A DNA stretch of 64,000 nucleotides from the NCBI GenBank assembly GCA_000181795.3, contig CM012953.1, positions 584,267-648,266 on the forward strand. The letters run 5' to 3'. The position numbers and the translations under genes were made by a program. The notes under the pieces are model-generated. The model was not told the origin of the DNA. It was given only the letters and a program-made list of their open reading frames with translations, and made no database searches. Below are positions 36,259 through 50,467 of this stretch, piece after piece (position 1 is the stretch's first letter; each line of letters begins with the position of its first letter). Origin of the DNA: Trichinella spiralis. Lineage: Eukaryota; Nematoda; Enoplea; Trichinellida; Trichinellidae.

Positions 36259-37480
36259 AAAAAGAATTAAGCAGTATCGATACCTTGACCTGCGATAAAA
36301 CAAAGAAATGTATGCTGGAAATCACTATGCAGTTTAAACATGGAAAAAAAATTAAAACAGCATCGAATTTTGGACAAAAATGATTTATACGCATGATCAT
36401 TGGACAAAACGATGAAATTAAAAAAATTTAATGGTAAACAAAAAAAATGTTGATCATGTTGAAAAATTTTCAGCGAATTCATGAAAAATGAAAATGATTT
36501 TGATCTATAAAATCACGAAGAATATAATTATTAAAATAAGAAATTTTGAAAATGGCCTGAACTTTTTGGACAAACAATGAAACAGAAATTTGTTAGGCTG
36601 AAATGAAAAGTTGGCAGAGTCAGTTGGAAGTTGTTATTCACACTAACATGATGTTAGATAAAATGCAATATTTTGTTGTTAGTTTAGTTTATTAATGTAA
36701 ATTTATACTGATAAAATTGATTGTATTTTATTTAGATGGCTTTTCATTTGGGAACGTTTTGTTTAAATGTTTGTCACTAGAATCTGCTATAGAAGTGTTC
36801 AGTCGTGTTGTCATTCGAGATGATCATTTAAAGATAAAGTTAGACAACTTCAAAATTATGGAATCACTTGCTGTTTCAGTGAATGCTGAAATTTAAAATC
36901 ATTAAAAAATATTCAATTATTTGAATAATTTAAATTTTTTTTTAATATAGTTGTGAAAAATTGGAAATTTATTGTAAATTCGTTCATCGTAGTTAAACTA
37001 GAAAATTGCTAGAACTAAAAACTGGAGAAAAGTACTAAGATTTTGGTTACAGAATCTTTAAATTTTCGTGCATCATGCAGTTTCCAATGAAAAATAACAT
37101 TTGTCATTATAATCAATGAAATAATTTTCTTACTTTTTAAAATTATTTTCCTTCCATGCGAAGAATGATTATATTTTAATTTCACTCGGATTAGTGTAAC
37201 TGTATGAACCGTAAGCGAGAAAAGTGTATGCTAGGCTGGAAGCTTAACTTCAGTTCCACAAGCTAATGACGCTGTTGATTTAATTCTTTCATTTCCTGCT
37301 ACTCTAGGAATAGTGATCGATACATCTTACTACAAGCAGCCAGTGTCCATCAGCAAAATAAACAAGTTTATTTAATACTACAATGAGATATGCATCACAA
37401 CATCACAGAGATGAAAAAGATAAGCACGCACTTATTTGCCGACGTGTTGGGCATAGATGATAAACATAAGAAATCGCTCA

Positions 37481-37522
37481 CTACTACTGCTACTACTACT
37501 ACTACTACTACTACTACTGCTA
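37481..37522. repeat. (CTA)n repeat
   Basis: About fourteen CTA triplets with two CTG variants; intergenic. The region 35997-38004 holds no gene that I can support. Confidence 0.85.
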
Positions 37523-38004
37523 CAATTGCTAACTCTGGTGAGAATGCTTTCGCCCATTGTTCCGGCTGAGTGCAAATTGGCACGATGCGCATGTGATTTT
37601 CATGACATCATAGCTAAATTATGAAAACCATATGATACAACTGTATTCTTCTTCTTCATCCATGCAAAACATAAAACACATGGTATATTTGTTAATTATC
37701 AGACAAATTAGTGCTTAAGGGTGATCAAAATTATAAATAGTAAAATTTTAAATTGATTGAAAATCTTTTCACTTGTGAAATTTTTTGTTTTTTATTATTT
37801 TATGTGTTTTATAAAAGACTGTTTCTTGTGATATTTATAAATACATATTATAAAATGAAATAAAATCATTATTGTAGGACATTGACTACTGACATTATTA
37901 ATTTATTTGAAAATGTGCAAAATAATCAATTTCAAACGTAAATAACAATATATATCAACATGTTGGAAATTTTCATTTCGAATATTTTGTTCAAAACAAC
38001 TGTA

Positions 38005-38101
38005 GCCCCAGTGGCGCAATTGGTTAGCGCGTCGTACTTATAAAGCAGTACAGATCTGCTAGCGATATGCGAAGGTTGTGAGTTCGATCCTCACCTGGGG
38101 C
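38005..38101 (+). tRNA. tRNA-Ile (anticodon UAU) with a 24-nt intron
   Basis: The acceptor stem GCCCCAG/CTGGGGC pairs over seven base pairs, the D arm is GCGC..AATTGGTTA..GCGC, and the T arm GTGAG-TTCGATC-CTCAC is perfect. The anticodon stem TCGTA/TGCGA pairs once an intron at 38043-38066 is removed. That is the standard place one base 3' of the anticodon, TAT at 38039-38041. The mature length is 73 nt. tRNA-Ile(UAU) genes carry introns in many animals and fungi. Confidence 0.96.
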
Positions 38102-38568
38102 AAATCGTTTTCACTTTTACTTTTACGCATCATTTCACAATAAATGTTCCATATCGCATTCAAATACGCAATTTGTAAAATAATGCTCGACGACGAATAA
38201 AGCGTTGACATAATGTTTTGACAATTTCAAATATTCAAAGGTTTATTACTGTAGGCTTTTCTCAAGTGTGTAACAAGAAGTGGTTGATGTAAAAAAATTG
38301 ATAACAACGAGTGAATAAACTTTTTCTTGCACAATTTTTGTTCATTTGGAGTCCAGTATTTGTTTTCCATTGAATGCTTCAATTTTTCAAACGCGTGCAA
38401 AAATTGAACTTGATTTTCTTTAATTTACAGTACGACATGTTTATTTACATATTCCACGTCGGCCGATGTCGGGTGATTTGTTTTCTGGTGATGGTAATAA
38501 TAGTGTTCGGTGATTCCGCTGGTGGCACCGTTTCGAGTCTGAATGGTTGAAATTTTTTTCAAGTTCTC

Positions 38569-39519
38569 ATGGAGACACTGCCGAGTGAAGTTTTGTTGTA
38601 TATTTTCAACAAGTTGGAAGTTTTAGACCGACTCTCGTGCAGTTTGGTCTGTCGTCGTTGGTTCAATCTGTTGGGTGGGGAGTTGCGTTCGTTGACCAGC
38701 CTGGAATTGGTGTTCGTGGGCGACAAATGCGACGCAGAGCTCTACTTCGGCCCGTCCATGCACTTCGGTGCGGTGTGCTTGTCGATGAGCTTGTGCGCCT
38801 GCCAGTCGCACCGTCTCAGACGCCGGCAGTTGTTGGACATGGTGCTCGGAATTTCGGGTCAGTATCTGCGGTCGATCTTCATCGACGACCACATCCTCTC
38901 GAAAACCGAATACGCTCTGGATCCGGTGATTTTTCGTATGCTCTTCGACACTTGCCCCCATTTGGATACGTTGCACATGGACAATTTGACCGTGCCCGTC
39001 AACTGCCAATTGACTCTGTTCCGCATTGGTGAATTGAAACGGCTCCAGATTTTGCGCCTGGTCGACTGTCATCCCATGCATGTGTTCAACGATCGACTTC
39101 TGTTTTCCGTGATCAAGAACAACACTTTGCGCGAATTGACCGTCAGCGGTACGAGCTTTATTAGCGATTCGACCCTGGTTGCTTTGGGCAATTATTGTCC
39201 CCTGTTGCGCAGGCTCGACGTCACCGGCTGTTCGAGCCTCACTGCCGCCGGATTTGTCCAACTGTTCAGGAGACTGGTCACCAAGCAGCACGATATAGTC
39301 TACGTCAACGTCACCGGCGTGGGTTTGGACGGCCATTCGTTGAGATATTGGATGTGTCGCTCGACGCAGGACAATGACGACGCTGCCCACTCGGAAGAGT
39401 CGGACGTGCGCGAACACCTCCTCGCAATATCCGAAACACGAATGGGCACTGGTCATTCGGCTTGTTACATGCGCAGATGCACTTCTCCCAAGAAAACGTT
39501 GCTTCTTTACACGAATTAA
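38569..39519 (+). CDS. F-box and leucine-rich-repeat protein
   Basis: A single-exon, GC-rich gene of 316 residues. Residues 2-40 are an F-box (LPSEVLLYIFNKL, SLVCRRWFNLL), which binds Skp1 and so places the protein in an SCF ubiquitin ligase. The rest shows leucine-rich-repeat words with regular spacing: LDTLHMDNLTV, LKRLQILRLVDC, LRELTVSGTSF, CPLLRRLDVTGCSSLT, HDIVYVNVTGVGL. These would form the substrate-binding solenoid; the substrate is unknown. The C-terminal 60 residues are polar, with acidic and then Cys/Arg-rich stretches. The long open frame on the opposite strand is a side effect of GC content. It converges with DHX38, with 191 bases between stop codons. Confidence 0.85.
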   Translation: METLPSEVLLYIFNKLEVLDRLSCSLVCRRWFNLLGGELRSLTSLELVFVGDKCDAELYFGPSMHFGAVCLSMSLCACQSHRLRRRQLLDMVLGISGQYLRSIFIDDHILSKTEYALDPVIFRMLFDTCPHLDTLHMDNLTVPVNCQLTLFRIGELKRLQILRLVDCHPMHVFNDRLLFSVIKNNTLRELTVSGTSFISDSTLVALGNYCPLLRRLDVTGCSSLTAAGFVQLFRRLVTKQHDIVYVNVTGVGLDGHSLRYWMCRSTQDNDDAAHSEESDVREHLLAISETRMGTGHSACYMRRCTSPKKTLLLYTN

Positions 39520-39576
39520 CCAAATTGCAGTTTGTCTGTTGTTTGTTATACGATGAAAAACTTTTTTTAAATCTTA

Positions 39577-39586
39577 TTTATTTATT
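39577..39586 (-). terminator. overlapping AATAAA poly(A) signals of DHX38
   Basis: TTTATTTATT on the plus strand gives two AATAAA hexamers on the minus strand, 125-135 bases after the DHX38 stop. Confidence 0.4.
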
Positions 39587-39597
39587 TTAACATGTAT

Positions 39598-39619
39598 TAT
39601 ATATATATATATATATATA
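39598..39619. repeat. (AT)n microsatellite between convergent genes
   Basis: Eleven AT units in the 3' region shared by the F-box gene and DHX38. Confidence 0.85.
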
Positions 39620-39681
39620 CAAAAGCACATGTATACAGATATACATATTACACCTACATGTGTATTATACATTGTCAGTGA

Positions 39682-39687
39682 AATAAA
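39682..39687 (+). terminator. AATAAA poly(A) signal of the F-box gene
   Basis: First AATAAA after the F-box stop codon, 163 bases downstream. It lies past the minus-strand signals of DHX38, so the two 3' UTRs probably overlap. Confidence 0.4.
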
Positions 39688-39710
39688 ACATATGTATCGT
39701 TTGTTTTGCT

Positions 39711-42700
39711 TTACAAGCCAAAACGGCCAGTACGATGTGGAGTACTTTTGGTGGGATCGACACGACCAGGCGTGGCAATTTTGGGGGTTTTCCATTGCGC
39801 ACGAAGGGCAGCTTCTTGTTTGGCTTTTTGCTCGTCGATTTGTTGCTGTGCATCGCGCATTTCACGTTCCATAGTTTCCATATCTTTCAGTGCCCGAATA
39901 CGATTTTCCTTAAATAATGAAAGTGTGTGTGCGTATGTGTGAAAGAGAGAAAATAGAAGTAATTAATTAATTATACTACTTACTTTTCGACTCGAACCAG
40001 ATTCTTTAACTGTGTAAAACATGGGACCCAGTTCGGCCAACCAGTAGCCGTCGACCGCGGTCACGCACTGCATGTACTCTTTGGCGGTCATTACCAGCTC
40101 GTGGTAGACGACATAATCCGGCGTGTAGCCCATGCCGAACAGTGCACTGGTCGGATGCAAGAAACAAGGTATTCCAGTACGTAAATTGACATATTCTCCA
40201 ATGCCTTTCAATCTGAAATGCATAGTCAATCAATCAATCAACCAATAATCAGCAGAAAACAAGCAAGTTTGCACCAACCTGGCCGCGTTGTGAAAATACG
40301 CCGAACAGATACACTTGCGAACAATATCCCAGTCGGTACCGCAGGATTGGATAGGCATTTTCTGCTGGTCCATGATGTCCTTCAATTGGGCCCGTATTTC
40401 GCGCACTTTGCGCATCGCTTTCACGTGGACAAAGTGGTCGGCGCACCAGCTGGCACTGTACCTGTGCACCCGCCACTGCTGGTACACGTTGAGCAGAGTC
40501 AAGTGGTCACTTTCGGGAACTTGGAATTTTTCCCGCTTCGCATCGCCGTCCTCTTCTCGACCCTTGGGTCGGTAGAATACCGACGGCACCGACAGCATGC
40601 TCACAACGGTCAGCACTTCTTCGCTGCAGCCCATTTCGCAGGCGACGATGAGCATTTTGGACAGGGTCGGGTCGAGCGGCAGTTCGATCATCCGGCGTCC
40701 GAGTTTGGTCAACTGGCCGGTGTTGTCCAGCGCGCCCAACGTCCACAACTGGTACATCGAGTTGAGTAGGTTGTCTTGGGGCGGTGCGTCCATGAAGTGG
40801 AATTTCAACAGATCGTCCACGCCGAGCGATTTCAACAACAACACCACGTTCGACAGGTTGGTCCGCTGAATCTCGGGTACGGTATTGGGCAGCAGTTCCT
40901 CTTCGTACTGGCGTTCCGTGTAGAGGCGGTAACATTGGCCGGGTCCGGTGCGGCCGGCTCGACCCGAACGCTGGTTCGCGCTCGCCTGGCTGATCGGGAA
41001 CACTTGCAAAGCGTCCATGCCGATGCGCGGGTTGAACACCTTCAACTTGCAATAGCCGGGGTCGATGACGAACAGTATACCGTCCAACGTGAGCGACGTT
41101 TCGGCGATGTTGGTCGCCACGACGCACTTGCGACTGTTGTCAACGGCGCGGTGGAATATCCTCGCCTGCAGGTCGGCCGGCAATTGGGAATAGATTGGCA
41201 AAACGGACAACGGGGGCGCGTCGTCCAACTGGTCCAAACGTTGGGCAATCAAGGCGCAAGTCGCCTCGACCTCCTCCTGGCCGGGCATGAAGATGAGAAT
41301 GTCGCCCGGCAACGGGGCACCCAAGTGGACGCTGACCGCCTGCTTGACGGCCGCTTGGACGTGGTCGTCGACCACCAGCTTGCTGTGGGACACTTGGACC
41401 GGGAACGTGCGGCCGGGTATGTTGAAGACGGGTACGTTGCCGAAAAAGTCGGCGAACTTGGCCGCATCCATGGTCGCCGACGTGACGATCAATTTCAAAT
41501 CCCGACGCCTGGCCAGCACCTCTTTCAACAAGCCAAACAGCACGTCGGTGTTCAACGATCGCTCGTGGGCTTCGTCCATGATCACGACGCTGTAGTGGTC
41601 GAGATCCGGCTCGCGCAAACATTCGCGCAACAATATCCCGTCTGTCATGTATTTGAGCACCGTCGCCGGCGACGTGGCATCTTCGAAACGTATAGCGTAG
41701 CCGACCTGCTCGCCCAACGCCACGCCCATCTCGTCGGCAACCCGTCTGGCGACCGACATGGCCGCCACGCGCCTCGGCTGCGTGCAGCCGATCATCAAGC
41801 CCCGGTCCGCGTAGCCGTCTTCGAACAAATATTGGCTGAGTTGGGTGGTCTTGCCGCTGCCGGTCTCGCCGACCACCACCACAACGCTGTTTTCGCGGAT
41901 GACGTTCAACAGCCGCTGTCGGACCGCGAACACCGGCAAAAATTCCCTCTGCTCTTTCAGGCTTTTTTTCTGCGTAAATTCCGACGCGCCACCGCCCGCG
42001 GTCCCATCGCCGGCCGACCCGGCACCGTCGTTATCCATGTGCTCGGCGAATCGATTTCTCGCCTTGTAATCGTCGGCAAAATCCGCCTCTGTTCCACCAC
42101 CAACTTGCTGTGAATTTGAATCCGACTGCTGCTTGGTAATGCCCAACAAATTGCCCAACTGGGTACCGCCCAGTTGCCAGTGTTTCTCCTGGTCACGGCG
42201 TCGTTCCTCTTTTTCGCGCCACGCCCTGATCGCAGCGCTACCTTTGCGCGCTATGATCGCCATGTCGGACGTCGGATCACGGACCGGCACAACCGGCTCG
42301 GGTTGTTTGGTGAAGACGATTCGACCGTCCAAAAAGGGCGGCACCAAATTTTGCACCAACAAATTCACCCGACTTTCGGCATCCTCTTCCAACAAAAGTT
42401 CATCTTCTTCCAATTCCAACTTGTCGATGATACCGCTGCGAAACAGGCGGTTGTTTTCCCACTTTTCGTTGTCTTTTTTAATTTGCAACTGCCTAGCCGT
42501 CAACGGCTTTTTGTTCTTCTTCATTTTGTTCTGCTGCTGCTCTTCGAAATGTTCCTCTCTTCTTTTCCTGTACTCATCCGACACCCAGTAGAACGGATTG
42601 TGCTCTTCGTCCAAACACTCTTGCGCCTCTTCCATCGCATACCAGTCGCGATCCAGACGACGCTGTTCGTCTTCCCACTCTTCACGTTCCTGTGCACTGC

Positions 42701-43638
42701 TGAAAATTATCCGCCCCTCTTCCTCATCTTCTCGGTCGTCACGATACGAGCAACTGCCCGGATGTTGTCGACGCCAACGTTCGGTCTGGCTCATCTCCGA
42801 CGAACTGGTCGGTCTGACCAGGCCTGGCGCCGGACTGTTCCATGGCAAATCTCGACTTCGGAATCGTCCACCGCTCTGCGCTCTGTACACCTCTTCGTCG
42901 TCCCAACGACATCGAGATGGCGTGAATGGAACCTTGAAAAGTGGCGTTGCCGGCTGCTGTGGTCTGCTTTTCCGTTTCGAAGACCAACCACAATTGTCGT
43001 CGTCGTCGTCAACGTCTTGTTCCCTTTTCACATCTCTACGATGACCACGTTTTGTCGCCTTCTTCGACGATGCCGCCAAACCACGCCCTTCATCGTGATT
43101 TCGTTTCTCTACCCAACTGAACAAACATTTATATTAGAGCAGTCAATAAATAATATAGACAATATGTGACGTCATAGGAAATGAATAAATCAAATTTCAT
43201 AATTCAACAACTTCCTCTTTTCTACTTCCTACAAATTTATTTTCACTTTCACAAATCAACTATGACACATGCAACAATAACATCGTTTTACTTTGGATTT
43301 AAATTTCAAATAAACAAACAAACAAAAACTCACTTTGAAATACGACCACGAACACTGTCGGTCACGCCGCTTCCAAGATCTTCATCTGTTGATCGATAAT
43401 GACGTTTGTCCATAATTCGTCTCACCTTTTCACGTTCCTCGACTTCTTTCCTCCTTTCGGCTCTTTTCGCTTCTGCCAATTTATCCAAACCCAACAGCGA
43501 CACTTTCGGATCCAACGATTTGTTGTCCTCTTTCCTCTTTTTGATCACCAAACCACCGCCAGTCTGCTTGCTCCCTTCGAGACGATGCAACGAACGATCA
43601 TCGTCCCCAATTACCGCCTTACTGTCTTCATCTTCCAT
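39711..43638 (-). CDS. mog-1: pre-mRNA-splicing DEAH-box helicase DHX38/Prp16 (4 exons)
   Basis: Exons 43334-43638, 40279-43116, 39984-40212 and 39711-39908 join in phase (the first at phase 2), giving 1189 residues; human DHX38 has 1227. Prp16 is the ATPase that remodels the spliceosome between the two catalytic steps. Exon 1 gives the family N-terminus ([26 protein letters not shown]). Next comes a charged region, then [20 protein letters not shown], the P-loop GETGSGKT near residue 516, DEAH near 616, SATMD, and [12 protein letters not shown] near 814. The HA2/OB region includes [12 protein letters not shown] and [17 protein letters not shown]. The C-terminus keeps TPGR and ends GRFGL, as in the human protein. 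The symbol mog-1 is that of the C. elegans orthologue. Exon 2 is unusually GC-rich; its other-strand frames are shadows. Confidence 0.96.
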
Positions 43639-44199
43639 TGCTACTCTAAAAATGACGCTTCAAACAAAAAAAAGAAGAAAAAGAAGAATTGTTCAAAAGT
43701 ACATTCGTGATCTGGATTATTTCATCCAAAATGTCTGTGTTCAATTGAAAACGAAATCAAACGGAATAAACCACACGAATAAATTTATTCTCAAATGATG
43801 AATGATAAAAAGAAGAAAAAACAAAAACGTTACCTTTGTAAAAAGGCACCGAATTTGCATTTGTATACGTACAAATTTCCTCTTCTTCGTACAAATAAAA
43901 AGTCATGAAAAAATAATGATAATTGTTTTACAACCAACAGTATTTTTTTACATTTCATAAGCCCGTCTTCTGAAAGAAAAAAATCGCATTCCAATAAATA
44001 TTTCATCTTCGGCTACTCATGCAAAGCTTTGCGTGTCAACGCACAGAATACTGGTTTTAAAAAGCAAAATGAAAGAAAAAACTGAACTGAATAATCATTA
44101 TCCATCAATAGCTTCGAAGATGAATTATATAAATGTAATGATAGGCTAAATGCAGCTAATAACAGGCGCAGCAATTGTAAAACAAAAAAGAAACCCGTT

Positions 44200-45000
44200 T
44201 TATAAAGTTCCATCTCGACGTCGTCGTCTTGGTAAAGTAGAATAAGCGGGAGGCTGAACTCCGGTTGCTTGGGCTCTTCGTCTTGTCGTCATTGTCCGTG
44301 TTCGCTCAAGAGAAGAAGAATCTTCTCCAATAGTATCTTTTCCACTGCCTTCGTACAAATAATCAAATTCCTCTTCGACAAGCTGATTACCGTCGTCGTA
44401 ATAGCCAGTCCATACGCGCTCTTTTACACTGTCACTGTCCGTCTGATTGAAATCTCTAGCACTGGTCAAATCGCCCACGCTGTAACTCTTGCGCAGTTGA
44501 TTTACAAGATGCTCTTGTCCTGAAGAGAAATTTTCCTATTGGAAAACGAGCACAACAATTTCACATTTCAAAAAATCACCTTTCAAAGCAACACTGGCAA
44601 CCACTTCACGAGCGTAGAGCATTCCACGCGTGCCCAGTTTCACCAGCGTTGTATAGCCTTGATGTTTCGCTTGACTTAAATATTCTTCAATGTCCTTTTC
44701 ATGTCTTTCCAAAATAGGATGTATAAACTTTCTATAAAGAACGGTCGAACCACGGGTATACGGCAACATAAGCCACAAAATAAACCACATTTTCATTTCA
44801 TAATAAAACGGCAACCATATGCCGAGAAAAATATCTGCCAACGTTTCCAAGTTCAAAAAAACAGCAAAAACAATCCAATACATCATCCATTTCACATGTT
44901 CGCGGCCGTTTTTCGATTTCAACGCTTTAAACGACCGATAGGCAGGGTACAAACCGCCGCAAAGCAAAGTCAATACCCGACAAAGTAGAACTGAAAGCAT
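44200..45000 (-). CDS. receptor expression-enhancing protein, REEP1-4 type (2 exons)
   Basis: Exons 44580-45000 and 44200-44519 join in phase 1, giving 246 residues. The first 110 residues form the TB2/DP1/HVA22 domain: LTLLCGGLYPAYRSFKALKS, HVKWMMYWIVFAVFLNLETL, WLPFYYEMKMWFILWLMLPY, GSTVLYRKFIHPIL. These hairpin segments insert into the ER membrane and help shape tubules; REEP1-4 also bind microtubules through their C-terminus. The C-terminal half here is polar, with an acidic patch and a Ser/Arg-rich end (TRTMTTRRRAQATG, PRRRRRDGTL). The longer C-terminal tail separates it from REEP5/6. The ATG at 44998-45000 lies 18 bases after a TTTCAG 3' splice site, so a 5' UTR intron or trans-splicing is likely. 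Confidence 0.9.
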
Positions 45001-45949
45001 GTAATTCAACAGCAGCACCTGAAACAAACAACTTTCGATAACTTTCCAAATAAGACAACAATGTCAAATGCGACAGTCAATTAGCACACATTCTAATCTT
45101 CACCTAAATCTTGAAATGAATTGAATAAAAAGTAAAAATTAACTTTCAACAAATGACGCTTTTCAACAAATAATATGCCCTAATAACAATGGAAAAAAAC
45201 ATTTCAACAACATTTTAAAATCAAAGCAAAAACAAAACAATCTGCACAAATTATTCAAATTCCAAATCTACACAACAGTGATAACATCTTTACCAGACTT
45301 TGACTTATCAGGTGAAACGGTCTGGTTACATAAAAAGTATTTCAATTCAAATTTAACGACAAAAGCCAGTTCCTTTCATTCAGTAATGTTCACCGTAAAC
45401 AGCATACAGTAAGAAATGAAACCTATAAGCAAGATCAATAAAACAACCAATAAATGCAATCGTTCAAAATAATATTAAAAAAAATATTTTCAACCTTTAT
45501 TTTACTCATTCACATATATAATTTATAAATATTATTGCAGTGCAATTTTAAAAATATAAATAGCCACACATTTCTTAATTTCATATTATTTACAAGTAAA
45601 ATGTGGCTAATTTGAAAACTGAAAATTTACAAATACTCGAAATGAAATCAACATTGATATTAGAAAATGAATATCATTGCAGAATTGAAAATTTTTCACA
45701 TCCAGAAATTCTTCTGAAAGTTGACACTAAATTTCATATCAAATGTCGCAATATATTTTTACTTTCAACAAATAACAATATCAGAAAACCACGTTTATTA
45801 TTTCTAGCATTGTCGAATTAAACGTATTTTAATTCAATAAACTGTAACTAAACTAAACTAAACTAAACTAAAGCAGGGAAAATTACAGTAAAATAACAAA
45901 AATAAGTAGTAGCAACAATGAACATTGCGATACAATGATGCCAAAAACA
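45001..45949. other. intergenic with a short CTAAA repeat
   Basis: No gene. A CTAAA pentamer is repeated about four times near 45848-45872. Confidence 0.5.
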
Positions 45950-47569
45950 TCACAACCTGCTTTCTTTCTTTTTTGCATTTCCTAAATGGCTAAGTTTCAT
46001 TGAAAATTTCTCTTCTCTGGAAATTTTATTCTCCTTGGCAGCGGTCGAACTTTTTCCATTGGTAATACTTGCAGCTGATCGTCGAACGTATCTTTTACTT
46101 TTTTCCGAATTGTCAACTGTTAAATTTGTCTTATCGTTAATTTCTGTGGAGCAACTTTTCATCCCATGTGAAGGTTTGTTCAAAATTTTGCTTTCCACTT
46201 TTGCATTCGTCCTCACATTGCCAACTTCTTTGAATTCTTTTTTCAAAACAGCTACTCTTTCAACTTTCTTTGGTTCAGTACGATTTTTTGCATTTAATTT
46301 CAATTTCAGTTTTTCCACCTGCATAAATAAAATCAGTAAAAATTTCCTTTATATGAAAAAATTAATACCTCGTTTTGTAGTCCTTTTATTTCAAAATCTT
46401 TGCTTTTCAGTTTTAAATTTAATTCACAAACTTGTTTATTCAAATGTACAATTTTTTCATATTTTTCTGATTTTCTCGATACAACATCTGAGGAAGATAG
46501 CTTTGGCTCAACTTTCGTTTTCTCTGTTTCTCTCGAACAACATTTCAATTCTTCTTCATTTGTCCATACACAAGCTATATAAAATGTTGTAAAATATTTC
46601 AAGTTAAAAAATTCCTCTTTAACATAAACTAGCTCACCATCTTTATGTTGTACAAAAGTCATAACTGCTTCATCACTCCTGGACTTAGTATCCAGCCCAG
46701 CTGCTAAATACATGAAGATGAGAAATTAAAAAGAAAAAAATTTACACTTTTACAATTTTCAAGTTCAGAAAGGGTAACTTCGTTGCGTTTGTCGTCTGCC
46801 ATACGTGCCATCTGTATTTCGAGTTCTACAATGAACACAACATAACTAAAAGAAACAAAAGCTCGACTGTTTCCAATAAGAGAACCACCTACCACGATGA
46901 CTGCTTTGAAGCTGCTCTATTTTCAAATAAAGATGTTTCAGAGTATATTTTCTGTCATTTACCAGGTTTCGCATCTGGTCCGCAATTTTCCTATTCCAAA
47001 GCTTATCATGTTCAGCGAGGAACATTCGAAACCAACTCACTGGCATGCATTCATCGTTGGATTTGTCGAAGAAGCTTAAGTATAAATTGCTATGTGATGA
47101 TCCTAGAAATCAACAAATATGCAAAAGTGAAAATAGACAGAAATTATTTCACTAAACAAACCCGCTGAGCATAATTCAGTGCTATCTAAAAAACACTTAT
47201 CCAAAGGTGGAGAGAGCAATGTACTACGTTCAGCTGATTCCAAAATATTGCTACTTTCACAAGCTAAAATAAGTATCATTTCAGTTCAAACATTTTCAGT
47301 TAAAAATATGCTTATATTTGAAATGTGCAAAAGTAAAATAAGAAAATTCAATCTAAACTCAATATTATTAACTTAAAAAAACTGCCGTTGCTTACATATA
47401 ATTCAATTAAACATTCGAAAACATCAATTATACATTTTGCTATAATAAGAATTTTGATATGGATAAAATAATTTTGCTTATAATCATGTACATAAATTTT
47501 CTTACAAATTTCACTGTTATTTTCCATTTCACAACTGAGATTTTCCATGTTCACGAAAACCCGTACCAT
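45950..47569 (-). CDS. coiled-coil protein of unknown family (7 exons)
   Basis: Exons 47506-47569, 47162-47263, 46893-47102, 46754-46825, 46638-46703, 46369-46574 and 45950-46318 join with consistent phases (five phase-1 introns, then one phase 0), giving 362 residues. That consistency is the main evidence for a real gene. I recognise no family. Visible features: a Ser-rich N-terminus; a folded-looking block WFRMFLAEHDKLWNRKI followed by helices (LVNDRKYTLKHLYLKIEQLQ, ELEIQMARMADDKRNEV); a second coiled coil around IVHLNKQVCELNLKLKSKD and LQNEVEKLKLKLNAK; and a strongly basic C-terminal 90 residues (KSKRYVRRSAAS, GNAKKKESRL). Coiled coils plus a basic tail would fit a cytoskeletal or chromosome-associated protein, but that is a guess. 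It is divergent from the Atg8 gene, 737 bases apart. Confidence 0.7.
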
Positions 47570-49858
<2,289 letters not shown>

Positions 49859-50467
49859 CTTCATTAAGCAGTATTTTTTTAATGATTTTTTTATATAGTT
49901 TTGTTTTTTCTTAATTTTTATTACTTATAGTGAGTAATGAATGCTGCAACTCTGTTTTTGTACATTTTTCACAACTGTCTACTTTTTCTTTACGAATGTT
50001 CCTGATCAAGAGAGACGGAACATTCTTTGGTAAAAGTTGTGCATATAACATGAGCTTTTTTGCAACTTTTTTTTACTGCTTACTGTTGTGTCAGTGGGTT
50101 TGCACAGTCTGGGAAATGGTTTACTTTGTGTGTATATGTTTTTAATGTATATTTTCTGACTTGCAATTTGCATGGAAAGGTGATATCACAGATTTGGTGA
50201 GCGTGGCGCCAGTTAGTAAAATAAATTTGTAAAGTTTTGTCTAAGATTTTTTTGTTTCCAGAACAAACAAAAAAAGCAAAAAAATATTTAATTTTCAAGT
50301 AACAATCAAAAATAAAGATATTGTAATTGAAGGCGAATTTTGTTATTTTCTTGTGTTGTTTGAACATTCTCATTATCCTGATCATCATCATCATCAGCTT
50401 TCAAAATTGTGGTATATTTTTCATTTCAATATGTCAAAACAAGTAAAGCGTTATAAATCAATTATTA
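49859..50467. other. 3' regions of convergent Atg8 and P4-ATPase genes
   Basis: Holds the 3' UTRs of the two genes, including an ATC/ATG triplet run at about 50380-50396. No separate gene. Confidence 0.4.

Noticed and set aside
38623-39456. 277-codon open frame antisense to the F-box gene
   Set aside because: Shadow of the GC-rich sense exon; composition is unstructured and the sense strand has a clear F-box.
40776-42113. 445-codon plus-strand frame inside DHX38
   Set aside because: Lies wholly opposite the helicase motifs of DHX38; a by-product of codon bias, not a gene.
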